Below, in pieces: positions 11,165-24,100 of a stretch of 64,000 bases of DNA (its first letter is position 1; each line of letters starts with the position of its first letter). The notes beneath the pieces are model-generated. The model made no database searches. It was not told where the DNA came from and was given only the letters and a program-made list of their open reading frames with translations. This DNA is from Cymodocea nodosa. Its lineage: Eukaryota; Streptophyta; Magnoliopsida; Alismatales; Cymodoceaceae. Where the stretch lies: NCBI GenBank assembly GCA_036874045.1, contig JAZBRI010000003.1:756501-820500 (forward strand). Reading direction: 5' to 3'. The position numbers and the translations under genes are program-made.

Positions 11165-13203
11165 TTGGCAAGAAACCCAAACGCAGAAAGTTTGCGAAGA
11201 AGGTAAAATACCTGATATGCAGAAGTAATTGAGGTGGTGCGGAGTTACAGAAGCGTTTCGGACCCGACAAAACACGGTACTTCGGATGCCCTATGAAGCT
11301 TCTTGAGAGCTTGGGTTCTCCGATTCAGAGAGAGGAGGAAGAGGAGCACAGCAGTTCATTTTATCTTCAAGAAAAAGAAACACAAAAGCCACAAAATCTC
11401 GGAGACGATGGTTTGGCGTTTGGGGTTGTCCTAGGAAAATGGCAAATGGACTCAGACAGGACCAGCTGATTCATTAAATGGGGAACAAGGGGGATGCTAT
11501 AATGGTGGAACCGGAGGAAACCCAACCCAGAAATACTTGAAACATTTTCAGAAACGACAAACGCAGTGAGAAATCGTTGATCATTCAATGCAAATGGGAA
11601 ATCAAGAAGCGGTGTCTTTCAGGTCCAATCCGACTTCCACATCAAATAACGAGCGAAGGACGACTTAAAAAAGCAACGGAAGTTGTCACGAGAAGAACAC
11701 GGAGGAGACCAGGAGGGTTGGGTGACATCTACATGTCAGTCCAGCCTTAAGCAGCGTACTACCCACAACAGAGGATGCCGGAAGGTGGGGGAGGAAGGGT
11801 AGCGAAGAGTGGAGAGGGGGGTGGGGGGAACACGAGGAGGATCACTGCAAGTGTAATCTTACCACAGTCAAAGCAGAAGCAAACAGAGGAGAAACCTAGA
11901 GCCCCCAACATGGTCTGCTTGGTTTCCTACGGAGAGCCATCGTTCGACAGAGCAAGGCAGAGGAGAGAGAACGGAAGAGGAAGGGGGGATCGTTTCAAGC
12001 CCCTGCTACTGCTGCTGCTCTTCCTCCATGAAGAGAATCGGCAGGCAGACGAGAAGCAGAGGAGAAGACGGTGTGATTATATAAAGAAAGCGAAGTCGGA
12101 ATTTCTAGTAATTTTACCAGCGATTTTTTAATTTCTTTATAAATATACAACAAAATGAAAATAACAATACAGATTTTATATTAGTAGATAATTATAAATG
12201 TATATTAATTTTTTTACTTTAATTAAATAAACAAGCATTAAATTTCAACCATCTCTTTTTGAACATAAACAAATATTAACGAATATTTTTAATACGTGGT
12301 AAATTGTAAGCGTTTACCGTAAAGCGTTCGTCTTGGTACATCAACTTCAAAAAGCTTGGATATGATATATAAACTTTTGAACACTATACAATATTTTAAA
12401 TATCTTTAAAAAAGTCGAATCATTGTTGGATTAACAAAAAATAATATTATATTATGTCATTATCGTACCTAAGAAAATAAATATCCCCTTCCTTCGTCAA
12501 TGGTTATGCAACGTTTTCGATTTAAATTTTTTTACTAATTGCGGTACAATATTTTTTTCTTTTCTTCTTATGGTTATACGTCATACGATTGTAATTATTT
12601 TGATATTTTTTTTCGATTTTTCTAAAATTTTTTGAATAAAAAAATTGTTGTGGAATGCAACTACACGAATCTAATTACGAAAACATAAAAATTACCATTC
12701 CAACACGACATCCCAAGCGTAGCCATCGCCATCAACGATTGGGATCGTTTGTATTTATATCTCTCGTCAGAGCGTAAAAAGAAACGTTACATAATAGATT
12801 CCAATCCACGCAAAAGATATCTTAATTAGAAGTACCGACAAAATATTTTTAACATATTAACCTACATTTTAGGGGAAAAAAATATCAACCATATTTTTAT
12901 TGCTTACATATAACCGATAAATACCTTCTTTTAACGACATGCAGGCAAACAAGTATCATACGTTAAAAAATCCAATTTGTTTTTTTGGTTGCAAGATATG
13001 GTTCTTTAATGAAATATCAAGCAAGCTTTATAATAATTCAGTTGATGAAAAGTAATAAATTTTTTAATTGAAAATATAAAATAATAATAATAACCCTTCT
13101 TCGTTAGAAGGCAATAAACTTTTTGGACTTGAAAAAGAAATACTCGTTGATGAAAAGGACGAGGGGTCTTTTGTAATAAAGCCGAAATCTTCAGGTTCAC
13201 TGC

Positions 13204-13214
13204 TTCCTTCCTTC

Positions 13215-13245
<31 letters not shown>

Positions 13246-13246
13246 T
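13204..13246. repeat. (CTTC)n/(CTTT)n microsatellite
   Basis: Four-base units CTTC change into CTTT and continue for about ten copies. Confidence 0.9.
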
Positions 13247-13300
13247 TTTAGAAAAAATTTTACATTTGGATCTTCATGAAAGAGACTTCTGTGACGATAA

Positions 13301-13452
13301 ACCCTAGAGAAAGAAAGAATGGACGGATGATGGAAAGAAAGAGTAGCTTAAACTTCAAGCTTGTTTGCTTTCGCAGGGATCACATGACATGGGCTTCATC
13401 TCCTTCAAAGGAGAACATTGCCATGGAGGGGTCTGGTGAGATTACGCACAGG
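13301..13452 (+). other. Isolated exon-like segment with telo-box leader
   Basis: aaaccctagag at 13301-13311 resembles the telo-box of plant 5' leaders. An acceptor-like run ends in gcag at 13374-13377, followed by ~75 open bases containing ATG at 13384 and 13424, and a good donor (CACAG|GTAAGC) at 13453. The encoded peptide matches nothing I know, and no following exon was found before 14300. It could be a gene start whose remainder is lost, or chance. Confidence 0.25.
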
Positions 13453-14639
13453 TAAGCTGAAAAATTCCCTTGCATCAATCAATCTGCGATAATAAGAGAT
13501 ACAGAAGTCTGAAACAGTTTCCATTGTGCATCAGAATAATCCAATCTCATCCAGTGGACAGGCTGGCTGTGTTGGGAGATTGGGGCAAGTGGTGTGATTT
13601 CAGTACTGTAGTGTTTTGTTCCATGGTGGGGGGAGTTGCTGTGTTGTGTTAGGTTGGGATGACCCAAAGCTAACCCAAAACACAGGGTTCATTTGTTTGC
13701 CCTCTTGGGTGCTGTCAAATGAATGATAGACCATGTAGATGTAAGATTACAAAATATCAGATTAAAAAAAGAGAGACTGAGTTGCATTAGCTGGTATTTT
13801 CGATCTAACAATGTGGTGACCAACTTCACATGATCAAAAGTGGAGTCGGTATCCCAAAGCAAGCAATGGCATAACTGAAAGCCTTAAAACCACAAAGGCC
13901 AGGATGAAGACAGTTTTGTCTAAGGTTCCTTTTAATTTGGCAAGAATCTTGTGATCTAGGGACCCTAAAAAACCCATTGGTACAGCACAAAAGAAGGGCG
14001 GTGGCTTTGACCCAGCAGTGAAGTTGGAATTCGGAACGCCACTTGCTGCTGACGGAAAGAGGTGAATGAGACCCACAACACACGACCTTTCATGCACCCT
14101 TCCCTTCAATGATAGTGATTTTACAACAATCCATTATGAAAAGAAAAAACAATGATGATGTTTTTACTCTGATATTTAAATTGATCTCTGCTTCTTTTTT
14201 TCTTTATAATATATACTCTACCTTCCCTTCAAAGTCACTACTAAACATTTCCTTAATTTATGCATTGGTTTTGCCCAGGTCTTGGTAGCCCAATACAGTA
14301 GGAGACTGGCTGACCATTCAATATGGTTTAGAAAAATTTACCTTTTCTGATTCCGCCTTGTAAGTTGTAATAGCAAATTTGAACTATCATAAATGAGAGA
14401 ATCTGTGGTGTCGATATTTATGGGCACCAAACCTTTTAATAAAACTTGTAACTATTAATTGTTAGTTACCGATTAATATAAAAAATAATATTGTAAAAGC
14501 TTTTCAACCTAATGGGCCACTAATGGGCTTGCTTGGGTTTTGAACCTGCATGGTTTCATGGACTACTGGGCTTTGGGTCCATGGAGAAGCAATTATCCAT
14601 TTGTTGATTATAACAACAAAAAAAAAAATATAGGGGATA

Positions 14640-14985
14640 AATTTTCTAGCGATGACACTAGCTAATTTCTCTGGAGTTACCTTTATCTTTCCTTATAAAT
14701 ATATGGAAAGATGAATGTAACCGTATAGATATTACTTCTAGATACTTATAACTATACGATAAAATTTTTATTTAAATCAAATTAGTAAGTCTTGATGTTT
14801 GATCCAATGGTCTTAAAATTTACCCATTTTTTTAAAATTTTAACCATTGATTTTTAAATAAAAATAACAACGAAGTTTACTTAGATTAATACACACTAAA
14901 TTATAACATAGATTGAATAATTAAATAAATAAAATTTAATTTTAATGATAAAATAATATAAAAAAGGTGTGTTGCGAGGAAAATT
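14640..14985. mobile_element. MITE-like element, copy 1
   Basis: An AT-rich ~340-base block whose ends (attttctagcgatgac and, reversed, attttcctcgcaacac) look like degenerate inverted repeats. Its interior aligns by eye in the same order with 47676-48004: a CCTTATAAATA-ATG stretch, ACTATA--ACGATAAAATTTT-ATTT, CATTGATTTT followed by AAAATAAC, and ACTTAGATTAA. No coding capacity. The exact ends are uncertain. Confidence 0.5.
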
Positions 14986-15576
14986 TGTTGGTGAAAAGAA
15001 TATAAATGCAAAATTGGATGGCATTCAAACTATATATCTCATTTGGATATATATCAACCAATGAACTCACACTCCAACCACTTAGCATGATCCTATGAGA
15101 TTATCAACAGCTATTGTTTTATGGAGGTTTGTATTTCGTTAGCTAAAGTTGTATATTTTTTTATAATGGTAGTGATTTTTGCCTTCGCCAAGATTTGAGC
15201 CTCAATGAAAGTTACAGATTTCATTATTCTTGACTAACTAAATTATTGCAATTGGTTTATTACATATAAGTTTTGAAAGTGAAAGTAAAGAGAAACTCAA
15301 GGACTGCATCTTCACAGGTACATGGATTTAAGTGGGATGGCGTGGATACCTGTCTTCACAAATTTATCATCCATATTCCCCTATTCAGGTCACTGGAGAG
15401 CTAGGAACAACTTTAAAAATTCCGGATTATTTTGTTTATTAGATCATTGTATTTATATGATTTGTTGATCTATCAGATGAATGGTACTCATTCAATAAAA
15501 AAAGGTATAAAAACTGTACATTTAAGTTAAAAAAAGAACCAAGCTTATGTAAAATTTTCAGATCATTTGATACGAC

Positions 15577-15594
15577 ATATATATATATATATAT
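15577..15594. repeat. (AT)n microsatellite
   Basis: About nine AT dinucleotides following acgac. Confidence 0.9.
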
Positions 15595-16620
15595 CAGATC
15601 ATTATCCCTTTTTTTAACAAAGAGACCCTTACACACCACCATATCAATAGTGCAAGCCATGGACTACATCTCTCTTAGTTAAATGATCTCAAGGGCCCAT
15701 GTTCTTTTTGAGTCTAAACTTGCAGGCTTTTTTTCCCTTTTTTTTTAAAAAAATAAAAAAACCATATTGTTGCAGTTACTTTTCCACGGAAATTATTTGA
15801 ATGGTTCCCAATCTTGGGACTTCTTGTACATGTATGTATTAGACTCCCCCTCGTTGGGGTGAGGTGGTTGCGGTAAAACAATTTTAATGGATGTCGGTCA
15901 GAGAGTTTTGTGGATTTATAGTTTGGGCTAAGGAAGGAAACCAGGTTAGTTTCTGGAAGGTAGCTCTCAAGAAATGAAAGCTACCTTTTTTCTCTTTTTA
16001 TGGTTGTCATTGATCCCTTTTTCTCCTTTGGATCTTTCCCCCACCCAATTCCATCAAAAGCAGCACATTGAACGAATCAGTTTTCTCAATTTCCCGCTTG
16101 CGACGCCCCAACCCCCCACGAGTACGAGACACCGACCGACAGGGTTACGCGCGAACAGGGGAGAAGGAGGTATACCTCCCGGCCTCGAATCTGCCCTAAC
16201 CCTCCTCCGGCGTTGCCCAGTTCTTCGTTTTCATTTTCATGTAAAAGAATGTCCCATCATGTCTGTTCGCGTGAGCTAGTATGGTTCCTACAGATTGACA
16301 AGTAATCCTCTTGTATATACTACGGTAATTTACGATAAGAAATTTCGTGTATAATTCATTCAGAACGCAAAACGAACGGGTAAAAATTGTAAATTTCAGA
16401 GTAAGGCCAGAAATGCAACATGTAAAACGCAAGCAAGCATATACAAGTTTTTCTACCAACCAATTTGAGTCTTCAAAACCTACCTACAACGAACATACCA
16501 AACCTATCCTTTGCTCTTATTAAGAATGAGGCCCGGAGACCGCCCGCTTGAACCCACAAGCATAAGCAGAAGAAGCTCTCCCAAGAATGCTTCCTTACAG
16601 GCGTGTTAACATGCTCCGAG

Positions 16621-19343
16621 CTACCCTTTTTCGGGCCTCGGAGAAATGCTGCGGGAGCGGCTCCTCCTCAAACTTCTCCCGTCCCTTGGAGAGATGCTTC
16701 GCGAAAAGCTGCTCCTTGACCTCCTCCCATGCTCATACTGGGGGGACACGCTGCGAGAGTAGCTCCTCCTTGACCTTCTAGACCCATAACGCGGGGACAT
16801 GCTACGGGAGTAACTCCTTGACCTCCTCCTATATCGAGGCCGAGGGGAGGCGCTGCGTGAGTAGCTCCTCCTCAACCTTCTGTACCTATAGCGGGGAGAT
16901 ATGCTACGCGTGTAGCTCCTTGACCTTCTACTCCTGTGTATGGGAGACATACTGCGCGAGTAGCTCCTCCATCTTCTTCCCGACCGAGGGGAAGGGGAAG
17001 GGCTTCTCGATGTATGATAATAATATCCCGACCTCCGATGATCGGGTGAAGCATGACGTTCGCGAGGAGAGTGGGACCGCCAGTAAGCAGGGGAATATGA
17101 CCCCCTCCTGGCGGGTGAATATGACCTGTAACGATCATAAGAGGATCGAGAACGAGAATATGACCGACGCCGTCGGTAATAATCATCATCTGAATAGCCA
17201 GGAGAATCGTAACGGCTACGATGGTAGGGTGAATAACTTGGCGACCGACGGCGTTCTACACAAGGCAAAAGGATGAAACAAGAATATTCACTTTAAACAT
17301 ACCAAGGCCACATTGCCAAGCCATTTGAGCAGAACAATGGCGGGTCATTAAATCTCACCGTATCCTGATTTCAAACCAAGGTATCTTCCCGGAGTCGGCG
17401 TTCTGCCACGTCCCCTTCTAGCCTGCAATAAAAAGGGGAAAAAATTAACCATTCTGGTGAGAAAAAATAATGTCCATGATATCAATCGATAACGTCCAGG
17501 CTGCCACACACGTATGAGTAAAAGCTAAATAACTCGTATATAAATGATTACGAGAAATATTATATCGAAAGAGTAATGCAGGGTATACAACCCTCTGATT
17601 AGTCTGAAATTTGCTTGAATTGATTGTTAAAGCTTTGGAATTTGTTGAAGAGCTGCTACACACAGCTACCCTGCTAGGAAAGAAACTTAAGAACAAGAGC
17701 ATCTCAAAGATTTAGTGGCATAGACTAAACTACAAAGAACTCATTTATTGACTACATCTAAGCCTACGATAAAATGGGTAGATGTTCAATTTACCTTTTC
17801 AACAGTGATGACGCGCCCTTCTAGTACAGAACCATCGAGATATTTAAGACAACGATTTGCATCTTCATTATTGGCCATTGTTACAAATCCAAAACCACGT
17901 GATTCTCTCGTCCAAGGATCAACCACTAGATGCACATCCACTACCTGAACGGTCAATGTTTTTGTCAAACAAAACACAACACAGCAGCAAAATGAAGTAC
18001 AAGTTTTACTTCAGGTTTTAAGAAATATGTATATCGGATGAAAGTGTCGAAAGTCAAATAAAAACGAGGATGGCACATGGAATGAGAATGGTCATCGTGT
18101 GTAGTAGTTTCCAACGTAAAAGCTGCTTTTTCCTATAGAGGTTGTGTTTGTAATAATCGAAATAAGTGTTGTGCTACTTAGTTAAAAAAACTGCAATTTA
18201 GGACACTTATCCGATCTATCTGCAACATAGGATGATGGGGCAAATATCTAGCGCAGCCCACATATTTAGAAAAATTAAAGCATAAAGCAGAGATGCAAAC
18301 GTAGGACTGGCTGACTGGAGAGAATTGACATACATACATACCTACGTAAGTGGTTCAATTTCTTGAATCAACACATTTTGATAAAAAATATTATTAAAAA
18401 GTTTAACCACCGAATTAATGTGAAGAAAAAATAAAAAATTAACAGCCTAGTAACCAAGTTTTGAAAAATAACCTAACCAAAATTGGAATTATCTTTCAAC
18501 CAAGCTTGTTTTACAAAATACTTTAATCAAAATATTATATTAAAAAAACTCAATGGCATTCACTTTCAAGTTTCCTTCCTAAAGAATGGGCGTTTCCCAA
18601 TACCATGCAACTATGTCCACCGTTTCGAGCTGGATAGGATATACGACGTAACTTGGCCTGTCCATAAACTTCCCTAGATATTTTCCTGATTTTGTCCATG
18701 AACCTATCATAGGTAAACATTCAGATAAAACACTCGTTCCTAAAGAATTGTAAACACGAATGAAATATGGAGAAAGTTCTTGCATATCTAAGATCGATTT
18801 TTGACAGACATTGATTTCATCAACTCAATAAGTTGTAAAATATATAGATATAACGGAGGCACTTACATCTCCTTCACCTGCGAAATGCTTCTCAAGGTCC
18901 CTCTTGCTTACGCGAGAAGACAAACCTGTGACATACAAGTTGTTGCCCGGATTCTCGGCACCATCACTCAGGTCGCGGCTCCTGCAACACAACCAGGAAA
19001 TGAATACCTATATCCATGTGGAAAAATGCAAAAAAAAAACAGATAAAGAGAATGCCATCTCTTTGTTTCTTTTGTCCAACACGTTTCTCGACCGAAGAAA
19101 CCTCGCTTTTGCAAGGGGGAAGAAACAAGGAAACCCTACCTTGATCTGCTCCGCGACCTCGATCTGGAAAGAGATCTGCCGTAAGTGTCGGGGGAGCGCA
19201 AATGGTACCTGAAACAAACATCCAAAAACCGCAGATATAATGAAGAATCTGCAATTGAATAACAACAAAACAAAACGATTAAAATCAAAATAGTTTGGTA
19301 TTAGGGTTAACACAGACCTCGATCTTCTGTCGTACGAGACCAT
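16621..19343 (-). CDS. SR45a: SR45a/Transformer-2-type splicing factor
   Basis: Nuclear splicing regulator that binds exonic RNA and bridges to spliceosome parts through its RS tail. Exons (minus strand): 19343-19318, 19208-19140, 18981-18867, 17944-17795, 17422-17359, 17255-16621; total 353 codons. Order: short RS-rich N-terminus (1-42), one RRM at about 45-121 with RNP2 LYVTGL (47-52) and RNP1 RGFGFVTM (86-93), the Tra2-type linker ARRGRGRTPTPGRYLG, then a ~210-residue RS domain made of repeated RSYSRSxSP units with interspersed Tyr and Arg. The RRM residues DPWTRESRGFGF and the linker are diagnostic of the plant SR45a group. All junction phases agree. The 922-base intron within the RRM and long introns elsewhere could host the stress-linked alternative splicing known for this family, but the sequence alone does not show it. 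Confidence 0.92.
16630..16990 (-). repeat. Degenerate coding repeat of the RS domain
   Basis: On the + strand the motif gagtagctcctcc (with gcgggaga-type spacers) recurs roughly every 60-75 bases. On the minus strand these encode RSYSRS-(M/I/V/A)-SP followed by a Tyr/Arg-rich spacer. The RS domain therefore grew by internal duplication. Confidence 0.7.
17945..18866 (-). other. 922-base intron inside the SR45a RRM
   Basis: It separates RNP2 from RNP1 at residue 70/71, phase 0, with donor GTAAGTG and acceptor GTTCAG. No repeat or coding remnant is recognisable. Confidence 0.75.
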
Positions 19344-21129
19344 CTGGTACAACAAGACAGAGGCTACATCAGAATTCACGGAACTCAAACAACAACGATC
19401 TGATGAGTACAGAGATAAAGAAGGGACGATGATTACGAAAAGAGGAAACTCAACCTTGCAAGGAGGAACTGATGTTGGCCAGGCACCGTACGTAAAGAGA
19501 TTTCTACCACGAAACTGGAAGAAGCAAATGTTTCGTAGGCGGAAGGGGGCCGTGGAATTTGAAGGGACGGCGGAAGAAGGTTCTCGAAGTAGGGCGGATT
19601 CGAAATGCGTTTAAGTCCGTGGTTTTCAGAGACGTCGTGGCAGATGGGTGGTTCCGATTTACCCAAAAAAAAAAAACGTCCGTTTCCTTTTTTTTTTTAA
19701 AAATATAACGATTAACATAAGATTTTCATTCCAAAAAGTCATAACATGACAATACCAAAAAAAACATAAAATTTAAAGCCGGTGAAATTAGGGATAGAGG
19801 ACAGGAGAGGAATACCAGAATAAAGTTTCGCAAAACAATATCAAAATAAATGGATTAGAACGAAAGGAGGTAAGTCCAAGAAGAACCGTCATAACCCTTT
19901 GTTTCATCTAAGATGACCTAAGTTTGTAATTGAAATCGGTATTACTAAAGTACGTATATCATCGAAGCCAAACGAAAGGTAAATCGATTGAATTTCATTA
20001 ATTTTGTTTACTCTCACACTTAGAAATTTTTTTTTTTACAAATTGGTTAAATCTAAGATTTTGTAAAATATCAAAAATATGGAGAAAATATTTATTCTCG
20101 TTAAATCAAAATGATTCACAGAAAAGCAAAGAACCAGATAATATCAAATAAATTTGGAAAAATTAAAATTCAACTCCTTTGAGAGTGAAAGATAACGTCT
20201 AGAAAATCATCATAAAATAAAAATACTTTTATTTCAATTTTCATTTTGATAACTGTGATCGACAAACAAATGTCTAGTATTGTTTAATATCAAATCTATA
20301 AAAAAAGTTAATGTCTCTCACCCATCTTCTTTTAGCGATATTGTCTTTAGTAATGATCCTCTTTTGCATGCATAACTAATCAAACAAAAGCTTCTAAAGG
20401 TATCCAGGCCTTGTAATGTGAGTTGTATAACAACCATTAAAGTGTGATAATAAAAGTGAGTTGTATAACAACAATTAGGATTTCAATCACACTAGAGTTT
20501 ACAAATTTGTTTATGCAAAATGAAAAAATTAGAAATGTTAGTAAGTAAAAAGTTAAAAAGTCAAAAAAAATAAAGGGACTATTTGTGTGCAATAAAAAAA
20601 ACTTAAAAAATTTATTGAAAGTAAATCATAAATATTAAATATTATTTAAATAAATTTCTCTTACTTATTCATTCTGATTATCTATGAAGGTTAAAAGAGA
20701 AAAAGACGTTGCAAAGGTAAAAAAAGAAGAAAAAAAAGGATAAGGAAATACGCGAAAGAGTTGCAGAAAAGAAGAAGAAGAACATAATAAGAATACGAAT
20801 ATAAAAATAAAAGGTAAATAGACATATGAAATAAACGAACAAAGAAAATTTCACAATTTCTATAAGATAAACGAGATAAGGTAATAAAAAACAAAGGATT
20901 TATAATTCAAAAAGTTCAAAATTATTTTTTCAAACCTTTTCAGTATTAGATAAATAATTTTATTTTCATACTTTACAAACACCTTCAAGATACAGAAATT
21001 TGTTAATCGTGGAAAGCAACTCGCAGCAGCGGTTTTACTGCCGCGGAAGCAATCAAAGCCACAGAGGCGGTCACGACGGTCGGCGAAGAGAGGAGGTTTT
21101 CTCGTCCGGCCGACCGTAGCCTTCGTTCG
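19344..21129. promoter_or_regulatory. Divergent intergenic region of SR45a and SKI2
   Basis: Head-to-head spacer of 1,786 bases. The SR45a leader probably occupies up to about 19610, a GC-richer stretch ending near a polyA/T-rich tract at 19660-19700. The middle is AT-rich and carries a short direct repeat, gtgagttgtataacaac, at about 20419 and 20457. 21000-21129 is GC-rich and is the likely SKI2 leader. No TATA box could be assigned with confidence. A minus-strand open frame at 20860-21528 is the antisense shadow of SKI2 exons 1-2 plus flank. Confidence 0.5.
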
Positions 21130-24100
21130 ATGGACCGGATCACGGCGACACATGGCTTCCCTTTTAGGGTTGGCTTCACCGGACACAGTGGCCACCTCCG
21201 TCTGCAGCCCCTGCCTCCCGTCGAACGTCCCAGCCCACTCTCCTCCCTCCCCGAGTTCATCTTCGTAATTCTTCATTCCTTTCTTCAAGCAAATCGACAA
21301 AAGCAATGACCTTTCTTCTTCTGTTAAGAGTTCGTTCATTAGTTTCTTTCTCATTCCTTGCGTAGCCACCGGCGTTCGAGGAGGATACGAACGAGAGCCT
21401 GAAGAAGGAGATAGAGGAGGCTTACCTGTCCCCACTGCTGGACGCCGATGAGTTCTCTGCTGAGAAAGACGGGAGGCAGTGGGAGTTCGATTGGTTTGAC
21501 AGGGCCAGAGTTCCTCTCGAGCCGTCACAGCCGAGGTCGGTTGTGTCTCCTAAGTGGGAATTGCCCTTCAGACGGAAGAAGGATGAGTCGGGGATATGGC
21601 ATCCTGAATCGGTGGAGGTTTTTCCTTGCCTCTCTCTCTCTGTCTCGCCGAAAGCTGTACTAGTGTAGTGTTATTATTATGTTATTAAACTTCCATATTA
21701 GCTTCTTCATCCGACCTTCTGTAAGTCGTGGAGATTTCTTTTACAGAGAAGAAATCAACGAGGACATGTTTTACATTGTCCATGTGTGGAAAGATGAAAC
21801 TTCCAAACCATACATACGAAGCAACAATGAGGCCACCAATGAACCAAACATATCATGAGATTTTTTTTTTTGGCACTCCAGTACCCTTTGTAAGATATAT
21901 AGCTGAAGAAACATTTCTTTTAGCTGCAGATATACAAGAACCGAACCAAATACATGCCATAGTAGGTGGAGAAAGAACTTCTCTTCATATCTATAACAAT
22001 GCAAAGTGTTCTTCCAAAAGAGAGGACAATTATCTTTGACGCCTGCTGGATTTAATACTTCGGTTCTTCCTGGGCATCTATGCTTTATCCGAAACACATA
22101 TACGACTAGGTACTCATCACAATCCAACATGCCTCTTGTTGTACTTGGGATTTTTTCTCCCTCAGCGTGGGGAACGAAATGACGTTGCACAGCTATCTAT
22201 TTGGTGCCTGGCATCTCCATTACAACTTGCCAGCTTTCTACAATGGTAGATAGTCCATCATGTCAACACCACCACCATATCTTCCAATGCGATCTGCCTA
22301 TAACGGCACCATAGAAAGATAACACTGCTTATTTTACATCGTGGAGATGATTCATGAAGAGGTGCCAAAACATAATAATCATCACTGGTGCTGTGGTGCC
22401 ATGTGAAGTACCAGAAAAGAGAACCTGAAAGGAAACTGAGCTTCATTTTACACCCTTTTGAATGATTTCAACTATAAAAAATAAGTAAAGGCTGATGTGG
22501 AAACTTTTGATTATTTGATAAGTTGAGAGTTTTAACTAATTGTTGTTTAATTTCTCTCTCTCTAGTAATTGCGAGTCTATCATCTATTCTGTGGAAACTA
22601 TTGGATGATCTTATAATTTACAGATTACATGCATGGCTAAAATGTGGTTAGCCTTTTGGTCATTATAATACACAACTATAAAAAAATAAACAAAGGCTGA
22701 TGTGGAAACTTTTGATTTTGTGATAAGTAGAGAGCACTAATTGTTGTGCATTTAACTTCTCTCTTTTCCATAATTGTGAGTCTATCGTCTATTTTTGGTT
22801 GAGGGGTTGTTTTTCAGATAATTTAATGAGAATTTTAAGATTTCAAGAAGTGAGCAGTTCTAATTTAATTGATAATCAATATCCTTATCGTTACCACTTA
22901 CTTGCTTAGGAAAAAACTAATATCCTTGTTATTTTCTGTATTTCAAATTTGAGATACTAGTCCTCTTAAATTTATCCATTTGGATTAATGTAAAATTCTT
23001 CATGGAACGAGAAAAAACATGTGATCAACATCTCTCTGATTTATAAATTTGGAATCTCAACTTGTATATTAATTTGTTCAATAACTAATGCATCCACACA
23101 GTCATTCCATTTCTGCAGCAATGCAGAGGATGCTGTTGTTGATCCATAGCATTTGTTGGAGCATTTGGATGGCTAGAAATGATATCACTTTCAACTTGGG
23201 AAAAGCTACCAGGGAGGATGTCCTGCTTAGCGGTTCTTTGTTTTCTTTCTGGGACAAGACACTTGTATAGAGATAGGAGTTTACTGGGGAGAGCAGTGTT
23301 GTGTATTTGTCTGGGACTTTTTTTCTCTATGGTTGATCTCTTTGATCAACCATTTGTACTTTGATGATCCTTATCTCTAATAAGAATTTTCCTTACCCTT
23401 CTAAAAAACACCAATGTATCCATACATATGAAATGTTTATTGTCATGAATGGATTCTTATGGTTTATAGCATTTACTGCATGGACTTGTAATTTTAAAAA
23501 CTCAGTGCCAACTTAAAGTTTCAATTAAATCATATTATCCACATATCTTAAGTTCCAAATTTTTGATAACTAAATCCTGTGCCCTTTGGCCCTTTCCTTA
23601 ATTCTGGGTTTTCTCACATTTAACTTTATGTTTCTATGTTTTTGAACACGTAAAACCTTGCCATTGCACATTGTTGAAATTTAGTTATTTTAGGTGGTAA
23701 TGAGTTACTTTGCTTTGTAAAGCTGAAGTAATATATATATATTTAATCTAGATAGAGGTTGCAGAGCTGATGGTAGGAGCCCAGGGCTCTGGTCAGCAGC
23801 CACGGATGCCTGGTCCAGCAAAGGATTTTGTAAGAGGAAGCACAAACAACCATCCTTTTTGGCCTGGTGGTTTTGATAATTCTCAAACATCAGAGAGGGC
23901 TAACCCTGAGGGTGCTTGCACCGATGAGTGGGTCCATGAAATTCTTGATGGTGGTCGTGCTCAAGTGGTACCTCCTGGCTTTAAGAATGGGATTGATCTT
24001 GGCCTTCTTGAGGTATATTGCCAGTGTTCATGTGGTAGCTGTTAGCTTATAATCTGTTGAAAAAGTTCCCTGTCATTTATGTTCATGGTTCTTTGTAGGG

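Larger units (their letters stand above)
11165..16620. other. Spacer between two minus-strand genes
   Basis: 11165-12130 is GC-richer and probably holds the promoter and leader of the RING-CH gene. A possible leader intron acceptor lies near 11212-11216 on the minus strand. 12130-13200 is AT-rich with nothing recognisable. 13300-13452 contains an exon-like stretch, 14640-14985 a MITE-like element, and 15577-15594 an AT dinucleotide run. 15970-16240 is GC-richer with a + open frame that I could not assign. 16240-16620 is probably the 3' untranslated region of the SR45a-like gene. Confidence 0.5.
21618..23757 (+). other. SKI2 intron 2
   Basis: 2.1 kb. It holds a diverged direct repeat (22469-22797) and a LINE-derived fragment (about 23080-23360). 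An open frame on the minus strand at 21771-22190 (139 codons) has no recognised domain and is probably chance. Confidence 0.7.

Noticed and set aside
10748..11275. Several overlapping frames on both strands around the RING-CH exon
   Set aside because: Only the minus-strand frame starting at 11164 carries a C4HC3 finger that continues into a second exon.
16818..17276. 152-codon plus-strand frame
   Set aside because: Antisense to the RS-domain exon; its Ser-rich look comes from reading the RS repeat backwards.
20860..21528. 222-codon minus-strand open frame
   Set aside because: It is antisense to SKI2 exons 1 and 2, whose + strand translation matches the family; the rest runs into AT-rich low-complexity sequence.
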